This document shows, one piece after another, positions 7,491 to 13,992 of a stretch of 25,565 bases of DNA. The position numbers and the translations under genes were made by a program. Origin of the DNA: Candidatus Omnitrophota bacterium. Its GTDB lineage: Bacteria > Omnitrophota > Gorgyraeia > B26-G9. Every line of letters starts with the position of its first letter. Positions within the stretch are counted from its first letter, which is position 1. The notes below the pieces were generated by a model. It worked only from the letters and a program-made list of their open reading frames with translations. It was not told the origin of the DNA and ran no database searches. The stretch is from positions 1 through 25,565 of the forward strand of contig JAGLQQ010000183.1 of NCBI GenBank assembly GCA_023136735.1, in the 5' to 3' direction.

Positions 7491-7557
7491 TATTCGGATT
7501 TATGGTTAAATCTTAATTGTTTAAATGAGCTAGGAATTGCTCTAACAGGAAAATATT

Positions 7558-7938
7558 ATGGTGGATGAGCGAAGAAAATATATGCGTTTTGGTGCAAGTA
7601 TAAGCGGTGAATTTCAAGTGCGCAATACTCAAACTAAAGGATTATTGATTGCAGATAACTTCAGTCGTGGCGGCTTTAAAGCAATTTTGAACCATAAAAT
7701 CGAACAGGGAGCAACGCTTGATTGTGAAATGACATTTCCAGAAACAATCATGCCTTTTTTCTCAGCAGGAAAAGTTGTTTGGGTAAAAGATTGTGATGAA
7801 GATAGAAGCTCGAAGTTTGATGTTGGTATAGAGCTTGAATCAATGGACCCTACCGAGAGACAATTCCTTGTTGATTACTGCTATAAAAAATGGAATAATT
7901 CAAGAGTGGACTCCGGTAAAACAGAGTTTGATCTTTAA
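7558..7938 (+). CDS. PilZ domain protein, putative cyclic-di-GMP receptor
   Basis: This 126-residue protein is a single PilZ domain, a cytoplasmic beta-barrel that binds cyclic-di-GMP in most characterised members. Both ligand motifs are present: the N-terminal RRxxxR (Arg5, Arg6 and Arg10) and the D/NxSxxG motif as Asn34-x-Ser36-x-x-Gly39. The rest follows the family pattern, with a hydrophobic FSAGKVVWV strand near residue 70 and a GIELESMDPTERQFLVDY segment near residue 100 that forms the closing helix. The length is typical for a stand-alone PilZ. The ATG follows AGGA with normal spacing. There is no flagellar, pilus or polysaccharide gene next to it, so the output pathway is unknown. Confidence 0.9.
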   Translation: MVDERRKYMRFGASISGEFQVRNTQTKGLLIADNFSRGGFKAILNHKIEQGATLDCEMTFPETIMPFFSAGKVVWVKDCDEDRSSKFDVGIELESMDPTERQFLVDYCYKKWNNSRVDSGKTEFDL

Positions 7939-7993
7939 ACATAAATTTCACCTATAAGTTCCTCCTTGCTGAATTTCTAGAACACATATCTTC

Positions 7994-8022
7994 TCGACCC
8001 TTTAATATGATTCTGCTATAAT
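7994..8022 (+). promoter_or_regulatory. Putative promoter for the membrane hydrolase/nitroreductase pair
   Basis: TCGACC (7994-7999), a 17-nt spacer and a perfect TATAAT (8017-8022) lie 32 bp before the start at 8055. The -10 box and spacing are ideal. The -35 matches only partly. Confidence 0.55.
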
Positions 8023-8054
8023 TATAATGACTTTTAAGTTATTAAAGGATTACC

Positions 8055-8516
8055 ATGAGACCGCAAAGACATATTATTGCTTCAACATTTTCAGGCATTG
8101 CAATTTGGGTAATAGGCAGGAATCTGCCTGCAGGGATAATTCTTTTTCTGGGGGGTGTGATGCCTGATATTGACCATGTTGCTGAATTTATCATTCATAG
8201 GGGCATAGGAGGAATTAGTGTAAAAAAAGTTTACGAAGCTTTTTCCCCTGAACATGACCCTTTATTTGATAAACTATATTTATTCGCGCATAGTATTGAG
8301 CTGGTAATAATTCTTTGGCTAGCTGCTGTCTTTATTAATAACATTTATTTAATTGCTCTTGCGGCAGGATATGCTCTTCATCTGATAATGGATGTAGGGG
8401 GAAATCATTTATCAAGATATTTTTATTTCTTTATCTGGAGAATGCACAAAAAGTTTGAGGTAAATAAGTTATTTAAAAAAGAGGTAAATGATGGATTTAG
8501 AAGAAGCAATAATTAA
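8055..8516 (+). CDS. YdjM-like membrane-bound metal-dependent hydrolase family protein
   Basis: This 153-residue inner-membrane protein resembles the LexA-binding/YdjM family of putative membrane metal-dependent hydrolases. The visible family-like features are an N-terminal His6, a hydrophobic helix at about 8-35 ending in the acidic MPDIDH motif (about 36-41), and HS in the LFAHSIELV helix near residue 79. A further GYALHLIMD segment lies near residue 105 in another hydrophobic region. The spaced His and Asp residues could bind a metal. The protein ends in a basic tail. Its 3' end overlaps the nitroreductase start, which points to translational coupling. The enzymatic function of this family is poorly established, so the call describes family resemblance only. 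Confidence 0.72.
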   Translation: MRPQRHIIASTFSGIAIWVIGRNLPAGIILFLGGVMPDIDHVAEFIIHRGIGGISVKKVYEAFSPEHDPLFDKLYLFAHSIELVIILWLAAVFINNIYLIALAAGYALHLIMDVGGNHLSRYFYFFIWRMHKKFEVNKLFKKEVNDGFRRSNN

Positions 8517-8988
8517 TAAACGCTCAGTGAGATGTTTTAATAAAAAGCCTGTTAACATTGATGATATTCAAGTGCTTTTGATGGCAGCAGTATGGGCGCC
8601 TTCGGGTCTTAATAACCAGCCATGGAGATTTAAAGTAGTAAATGAGGAGATTAGAAAAGAAAGGCTTGCCGGATTTACAAAATATTCCTATATCATAAAA
8701 GGCGCACCAGTCTCTATATGTGTTTTTCTTGATAAAACAGCGGTTTATGACCGAGAAAAGGATATTATGGCGATTGGTGCCTGCATTCAAAATATACTGC
8801 TTGCGGCTCATGCTATGAATCTAGGAAGTTGCTGGCTTGGTGAAATACTGAACAAGAAAGATGAAGTCAGAGAATTGCTTAATGTTTCGCCTGAGTTTGA
8901 GCTTATGGCTGTTATCAGTCTTGGATATCCTAAAGGAATACCATGCAAAGTTTCAAGAAAGAAAATGGAAAGTTTTATTCTTAGATAA
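8491..8988 (+). CDS. Nitroreductase family protein
   Basis: This 165-residue protein is an FMN-dependent NAD(P)H oxidoreductase of the nitroreductase family, at the short end of the usual range. The N-terminus has the KRSVRCF motif (about 10-16) that contacts the FMN phosphate. APSGLNNQPW follows near residue 36, and IGACIQNILLAAHAMNLGSCWLG near residues 90-112 is the helix-and-loop signature of the family. It ends with ISLGYPKG before a short tail. Two adjacent ATGs exist (8488 and 8491). The second gives 6-nt spacing from GAGG at 8481-8484 and is preferred. The gene overlaps the upstream membrane protein by 26 bp. The physiological substrate cannot be inferred. Confidence 0.9.
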   Translation: MDLEEAIINKRSVRCFNKKPVNIDDIQVLLMAAVWAPSGLNNQPWRFKVVNEEIRKERLAGFTKYSYIIKGAPVSICVFLDKTAVYDREKDIMAIGACIQNILLAAHAMNLGSCWLGEILNKKDEVRELLNVSPEFELMAVISLGYPKGIPCKVSRKKMESFILR

Positions 8989-9023
8989 TGATTTGTTAAA
9001 AAATATTTAAAGGGGTTTTAAGC

Positions 9024-11978
9024 GTGAATAGTTTTCTGGAAAGTACTATATGCTTTGTGTTAATAATCAATATTGGGGGTATTTTATTGCCAGATATTGT
9101 TTTTGCAGATGCGAAGGGAGAAAGTATTTTATCTTCAAGACTAACTGATAAGGTGGCTAGTGAATCTGCAAGGCTTAACTCTAAAGATGCAAATACCCGT
9201 GCTGAGGCGGCACATAATCTAGGATTGATGAAGGAACTGGCAGCCGGAGCGATTCCATCCTTAATGAAGCTAATTGATGATCAGGCTAAAGTCAATTGGC
9301 TTACTAAAGGAGATAAGATAGTACCCGGGGTGAGCAGTGTAGCGAAGGAAGCATTAAAGGCATTGGTTAGTATCGGGGATAGATCGGTACCGTTTTTAAT
9401 TAGGACACTGAAAGACGGAAATAGTTCATTGCGCAGTATCTCTGCCAAAACGCTAGGCAAATTAAAGAGCAGCCTTGCGGTTGAGGCGCTGATAATGAGC
9501 CTGTATGATTCTGATTCCCGGCTTAAAAACAATGCTGCTGTAGCGCTTAGCCAGATAAAAGATGTTCATAGCGTGGAAATGCTTTTAGGGGTGCTTAGTG
9601 ATGAAGATCCCCAGATACGGAAATTATCGGTTATTGCCTTGGGGCAGATTAAAAGTCCTCTTGCCGTAAAACCACTCTCTGCACTTTTGATAGATGATGA
9701 GGATATGAGTGTTTTACAGAAAACTGTAGAGGCATTGGGTAACATTAAAGATGCTTCAGCTTTGGAACCCTTGCTTGGTTTTTTGAACAGGAGGAAATAT
9801 TTAAAAATTCGCGATAAAGTCATCATAGCCTTAGGTCAACTGCAGGATAAAAGAGCTACGGAAAAAATCATTGAAGTCATGGGCAGTACCACAAATATTA
9901 GTGATATTAGAGAATCGGTAAAAGCATTGGCTAAAATAGGTGATAAAGACGCGATAAATGTTTTGCGGATAATTGCTGAAGGAGATAATGTCTCCGTTGG
10001 GGAGCTGGCACTAAAGGCAATTGAACAAATAGATAAAATGCAAAGCACAGAATTACTGATGGGATATTTAAAAAGCGACCGCATCTTGCTGCGTCGTCAG
10101 GCAGCTTGGATGTTAGGACAGAGTAAAAACCCGGAAAGTGTTGGGGTTTTGATCGCTGCTATGAAAGATAGTGATGCAATGGTAAGGAGTTATGCGGTAA
10201 GGGCACTGGGTAAAATGAAAGTAAAAAGAGCCATGCCGGGCTTGATTAATAAGCTTGGCGATATAGACCAGACAGTGAGCAATTATGCTGCCTGGGCATT
10301 GGTCAGAATATGTAGTGCTAATCCTGATATTTCCCTTGTAGAACACCTGGCAGATGACGATTCGCAGACTAGAATGTTTATTGCTAGAATATTAGGAGAA
10401 ACAGGTGATAAAAAAGCTGTAAAAGATCTGACAAGTATTTTGCTTTACGATAGAGTCAGGCAGGTGCGTAATTATGCTGCCTGGGCACTAGGCAAGATCA
10501 AAGATAAAAATGCCGTAGAATCATTAGCAAGTGCATTGAAGGATGATGATCATGTAGTAGCTAGCTATGCTGCCTGGGCCCTTGGTAAAATAGGTGATAA
10601 TAAAGCGCTTAAACCCCTAAGTATTGCGGTTGAAGCTGCGCATTGGAGTTTGCGGTATCAAGCGGTAAGGGCATTGGGAAATCTGCAAAATCCGTTGGCA
10701 CTTGATGCCTTAACTAAAGCTTTAGGTGATGAGAACTGGTTAGTTCGATTTCATAGTTTAAAGGCTCTCTCTCAAATAAAAGATGATAGGACGGTCGTTG
10801 ATATAATAAAGGCATTGCAGGATGTTCATCCCAGTGTTCGTTATCAGTCTGCCTGGAGTCTGGGCATTATCTGTAGTAGTCTTGCGGTAAATCCTCTGCT
10901 TATTGCCCTTAAAGACAGCCATTGGAAAACTCGCTATCATGCGGCAAGGGCATTAGGGGAAATACAGGACGAGAGAGCTCTAGGAGGGTTGGTAAATGCA
11001 AGCTATGATAAACATCCTGGTGTGCGTGCACAGGCAATAGAATCTTTGGGAAAATTAAGAGTGCTTCGAACTAATGGGGTTTTAACTGAAGGTTTAAAGG
11101 ACCAGCAATGGAGAGTGCGCTATAAAGCAGCAGAAGCTTTGGCCAATTTTGAAAACAAACAAACAGTAGTGGCCTTGATTAATGGGCTACAGGATAGTGA
11201 TGATTCCGTTAGGCAAAGAATTATTAGAACTTTGGAAACATTTCACACTAAGGAAACCAGAAAAAAATTAAAAGACGAGTTAAAATCCAGTAATCCCATT
11301 ATACGCAAATATATTACGGATATTCTCCTTAGACATAACGAGTTATATCAGAAGGAAAACTTTCCTAAGATAGGGATAAAAAAAGCCGAAAAGGAAAAGC
11401 AAAAGCAAGAGGATATACTAGTAATGCCGGATTTGGAAACCATAGAGAATGATCTTAGTTTTGAAAAACTTGTGAACGATTTAAAAGATAAAAACTCTTT
11501 AGTGAGAATAAGAGCGACTAGTTCACTGGCTAAACTTAAGGATCTCAGGGCGGTTGAGTATCTTATGCCTATGTTGAATGACCCGGATTCCTCTGTGCGT
11601 TATGAGGTTGTTCTAGCGCTTGGTGAGTTAAAGCATCCATCTTGTGTTGATGCATTAATCGGCGTGCTTCAGGATAGGGATACCTCTGTGCGTTATCAGA
11701 CGGCATTGGCCTTATCTGAGATGAAGAACTCTAAATCAGTAGTGCCGCTTATTAAGGCCTTAAATGATATCCATTGGTCTGTGCGGTATCAGTCTGCACT
11801 TGCCTTAGGTGAGATTAAGGATATTAGGGCAGTGATGCCTTTGATAGAACTTTTAGATGATGAAAATAAGCTTGTGCGAGAAAATACCGTCGAGGCTTTG
11901 AGGAATATAACCGGACATTCTTTTGGTACAGATAAGGAAAAATGGCAGAGATGGCGTAATGAAATAGATGAGCAGTAA
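9024..11978 (+). CDS. Exported giant HEAT-repeat protein (about 28 repeats)
   Basis: This 984-residue protein starts at a GTG preceded by AAAGGGG. Residues 1-28 form a signal peptide with likely cleavage after VFA, before Asp29, so the protein should be periplasmic or secreted. The rest is almost entirely HEAT/PBS-lyase-type repeats of about 31 residues. I count about 23 in a first array (about 40-765). A charged Lys/Glu-rich linker follows (about 765-815), then about five repeats (about 815-960) and a short tail with WQRWRNE. Repeats carry the LVRYxAAxALGxI consensus, and several have HW or NW before VRY. Such solenoids usually serve as protein-protein scaffolds. A phycobilin lyase role is unlikely without phycobiliproteins. 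It is monocistronic, with a terminator about 160 bp downstream. Confidence 0.9.
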   Translation: MNSFLESTICFVLIINIGGILLPDIVFADAKGESILSSRLTDKVASESARLNSKDANTRAEAAHNLGLMKELAAGAIPSLMKLIDDQAKVNWLTKGDKIVPGVSSVAKEALKALVSIGDRSVPFLIRTLKDGNSSLRSISAKTLGKLKSSLAVEALIMSLYDSDSRLKNNAAVALSQIKDVHSVEMLLGVLSDEDPQIRKLSVIALGQIKSPLAVKPLSALLIDDEDMSVLQKTVEALGNIKDASALEPLLGFLNRRKYLKIRDKVIIALGQLQDKRATEKIIEVMGSTTNISDIRESVKALAKIGDKDAINVLRIIAEGDNVSVGELALKAIEQIDKMQSTELLMGYLKSDRILLRRQAAWMLGQSKNPESVGVLIAAMKDSDAMVRSYAVRALGKMKVKRAMPGLINKLGDIDQTVSNYAAWALVRICSANPDISLVEHLADDDSQTRMFIARILGETGDKKAVKDLTSILLYDRVRQVRNYAAWALGKIKDKNAVESLASALKDDDHVVASYAAWALGKIGDNKALKPLSIAVEAAHWSLRYQAVRALGNLQNPLALDALTKALGDENWLVRFHSLKALSQIKDDRTVVDIIKALQDVHPSVRYQSAWSLGIICSSLAVNPLLIALKDSHWKTRYHAARALGEIQDERALGGLVNASYDKHPGVRAQAIESLGKLRVLRTNGVLTEGLKDQQWRVRYKAAEALANFENKQTVVALINGLQDSDDSVRQRIIRTLETFHTKETRKKLKDELKSSNPIIRKYITDILLRHNELYQKENFPKIGIKKAEKEKQKQEDILVMPDLETIENDLSFEKLVNDLKDKNSLVRIRATSSLAKLKDLRAVEYLMPMLNDPDSSVRYEVVLALGELKHPSCVDALIGVLQDRDTSVRYQTALALSEMKNSKSVVPLIKALNDIHWSVRYQSALALGEIKDIRAVMPLIELLDDENKLVRENTVEALRNITGHSFGTDKEKWQRWRNEIDEQ
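10284..10579 (+). repeat. Identical 14-bp DNA copies inside the HEAT repeat array
   Basis: The 14-mer TATGCTGCCTGGGC occurs at 10284-10297, 10473-10486 and 10566-10579, each encoding the YAAWA part of a HEAT repeat. The last two are 93 nt (31 codons) apart and the first two are 189 nt apart (63 codons, about two repeats). Identity at synonymous sites in a mostly diverged array suggests recent duplication or gene conversion of these units. Confidence 0.7.
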
Positions 11979-12069
11979 ATTCGATTTTTAAGGCCATTCT
12001 GATTTAGGGTGTAAGAATTTCTGTAAGACCATAAGAGTGAAGTAGTGGAAGAGAAACAATAATGGCCCA

Positions 12070-12141
12070 TGATTACATCGATAAAAAACAGATTACAGAG
12101 ATTACCTAGGTTATACGAAGAACGAATCTGTGAAATCAGGT
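12070..12141. repeat. AATCTGTG-type dispersed repeat patch
   Basis: The patch contains GATTACA at 12071-12077, ACAGATTACAGAGATTACC at 12088-12106, and in the opposite sense AATCTGTGAAATCAGGT at 12125-12141. The last 17-mer differs at one base from 24115-24131 upstream of malQ. ACAGATT (12088-12094) and AATCTGT (12125-12131) could pair. It is probably a short dispersed intergenic repeat of this genome. Copy number is unknown. Confidence 0.45.
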
Positions 12142-12180
12142 TCTTTCTGCCATTATAAACGAGAAAGAACCTTTATTTTA
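12138..12180 (+). terminator. Rho-independent terminator downstream of the HEAT gene
   Basis: AGGTTCTTTCT (12138-12148) pairs perfectly with AGAAAGAACCT (12162-12172), an 11-bp stem with a 13-nt loop, followed by TTATTTTA. It isolates the HEAT gene from the carbohydrate cluster. Confidence 0.78.
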
Positions 12181-12347
12181 ATGCTGTTTGTGTTATTATA
12201 ATAAAAACAACTAATTACAGATATTCTGTAGAGATACTTATGGAATTTGGATTTCAAAGCATAACCTGGAGATTGTTTAGCTGAAACTGAATTTTCTAAT
12301 CCAAATAACATAAGTTTATTTAAATTTTGAATGGAGAGATAGTATAT

Positions 12348-13958
12348 ATGGGAAAGTATTCTTTTGAGGCCGGCATTTTTGATATGGATGGTGTTATAAC
12401 AAAAACAGCTATTGTTCATTCAGATGCCTGGAAACTAGTTTTTGATGAATGTTTAAAGGAAAAAGCAGACTCAGAGGGGCAGCCTTTTGAAGAATTTACA
12501 CATGAGGATTATCTTAATTTTGTTGATGGTAAACCAAGGCTGAAAGGGATAAAAAGTTTTTTAGAATCAAGAGGGATCAATCGGCCCCTTGGCAACCCAG
12601 AGGATGTTCCCCCGGAAAAGACAATATACGCAATTGGTAACAGAAAGAATGAAAAATTCCAAGAAGTGCTTAAAACCAATGGGGTAGAAGTATATAAGCC
12701 GTGTATCGAACTTATAAATGATCTAAAAAAGAACGGTATTAAGATTGGGGTAGTTTCTTCTTCTAAAAATTGTCAGTTTATCCTAGAGGCGGCCGGAGTC
12801 CTGGATTTATTTGATACTAGGGTGGATGGAGTTATATCGGAAGAAATGGGCTTAGAAGGAAAACCTGAAGGCGATATATTTGTTCAGGCTACGACGAATC
12901 TGGGAACGCTGCCAAGCCGCAGTGTGGTTTTTGAAGACGCTATATCAGGGGTTCAGGCTGGTAGGAACGGAGGCTTTGCTTTTGTCGTTGGTGTGGCCAG
13001 AAGCGACAATATAGAGGCGCTTAATAAAAATGGTGCAGATGCAGTTATAACCTCTTTTTCAGCATTAAGCTTAGACAGAATCCAGGAATGGTTTGATAAG
13101 AAACCGGTTTCTTTATTTGATTGCTGGAATGATAAAAAATTAATTGAGACATCTTATGCAAAATTCAAAGGTGATAAAGATGATTTAACAATCAATCCTC
13201 AGTATTTTAAAATACCTGAGTCGATATTCAAGTCAGATAAAAAAATAGTATTTTTCCTCGACTATGACGGGACGCTTACGCCAATAGTTGATAGGCCGCA
13301 GGATGCTCTTATTAACGAGCAAATGCGTGAACTTGTAAAGAGTCTCAGCATACGGTTTACTACGGCTATTGTCAGCGGCAGAATGCGCGAGGATGTGGAA
13401 AAACTTGCCGGTGTTGAGGGGATTTTTTATGCAGGAAGTCATGGATTTGATATTCGCGGTATTGGTGTTTCGATGATACATCCAAAAGCAAAAGAAACTA
13501 TTCCTGTAGTTGATAAAGTGACAGAAGTTTTAAAAACTGCGCTTTCCGGTATAGAAGGAGTAATCATAGAGGAAAAAAAATTCAGTGTTGCAGTGCATTA
13601 TCGCTTAGTTAAAGCAGAGGAATGTTCAAAAATAAAAGAGTTTGTGGGAAAAGTTGTTGCTGATAATGATGCATTGCGTCTTATGAACGGAAAAATGGTT
13701 TTTGAGATTTTGCCGGCCATTGACTGGAATAAAGGAAAGGCAGTGCGCTGGATAATGAAGGCGCTTAATCTGTCTTGGGAAGAGCATACAGTATTTTACT
13801 TTGGAGATGATACAACCGATGAAGATGCTTTTCGGGCTGTAAGCAGTCGGGGAGTGGGCATACTTGTAAGTGAGAAGGAAAAGCAATCTGCTGCTCAATT
13901 CCGTCTGGTTAACCCGGATGAAGTTGCCAAACTTTTTCAACAATTGGTAAGTGGCTAA
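12348..13958 (+). CDS. Fusion of a beta-phosphoglucomutase-type HAD and trehalose-6-phosphate phosphatase (OtsB)
   Basis: This 536-residue cytoplasmic protein joins two HAD enzymes. Residues about 1-245 are a beta-phosphoglucomutase-like HAD: nucleophile motif Asp12-Met-Asp14-Gly, a helical cap with FVDGKPR, motif II VSSSKN, the motif III Lys in LEGKPEGDIF, and motif IV FEDAISGVQAG. Residues about 290-530 are a trehalose-phosphatase: DYDGT (Asp305, Asp307), IVSGRMREDV, AGSHGFDI, the Lys of WNKGKAV, and GDDTTDEDAF (Asp487, Asp488). A linker of about 45 residues joins them. The expected reactions are beta-glucose-1-phosphate to glucose-6-phosphate, and trehalose-6-phosphate to trehalose. All catalytic residues look intact in both halves. 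The ATG at 12348 follows GGAGAG, whereas a TTG 21 bp upstream lacks a Shine-Dalgarno. The GH65 gene follows directly, so beta-glucose-1-phosphate made by it would suit the first domain. Confidence 0.92.
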   Translation: MGKYSFEAGIFDMDGVITKTAIVHSDAWKLVFDECLKEKADSEGQPFEEFTHEDYLNFVDGKPRLKGIKSFLESRGINRPLGNPEDVPPEKTIYAIGNRKNEKFQEVLKTNGVEVYKPCIELINDLKKNGIKIGVVSSSKNCQFILEAAGVLDLFDTRVDGVISEEMGLEGKPEGDIFVQATTNLGTLPSRSVVFEDAISGVQAGRNGGFAFVVGVARSDNIEALNKNGADAVITSFSALSLDRIQEWFDKKPVSLFDCWNDKKLIETSYAKFKGDKDDLTINPQYFKIPESIFKSDKKIVFFLDYDGTLTPIVDRPQDALINEQMRELVKSLSIRFTTAIVSGRMREDVEKLAGVEGIFYAGSHGFDIRGIGVSMIHPKAKETIPVVDKVTEVLKTALSGIEGVIIEEKKFSVAVHYRLVKAEECSKIKEFVGKVVADNDALRLMNGKMVFEILPAIDWNKGKAVRWIMKALNLSWEEHTVFYFGDDTTDEDAFRAVSSRGVGILVSEKEKQSAAQFRLVNPDEVAKLFQQLVSG

Positions 13959-13992
13959 AAAATTAGGACAAATATTAGTAGGAAAAGTTAAT

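Larger units (their letters stand above)
11979..12347. other. Non-coding interval between the HEAT gene and the HAD-OtsB gene
   Basis: This 369-bp stretch holds no credible gene. It contains a diverged AATCTGTG-type repeat patch (12070-12141), a strong terminator (12138-12180) and a possible promoter: a perfect TATAAT at 12197-12202 with only a weak -35. A leader of about 140 nt follows, with no recognised riboswitch. Confidence 0.6.

Noticed and set aside
11992..12067. GGCCATT / AATGGCC inverted 7-mers after the HEAT gene.
   Set aside because: Short arms with a loop of over 60 nt and no supporting stem; not distinguishable from chance.
13951..13992. GTG at 13951 as the GH65 start, giving an 8-bp overlap with the HAD-OtsB gene.
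   Set aside because: No Shine-Dalgarno precedes it, and the extra 14 residues do not match GH65 N-termini. The ATG at 13993 with AGGA fits better.
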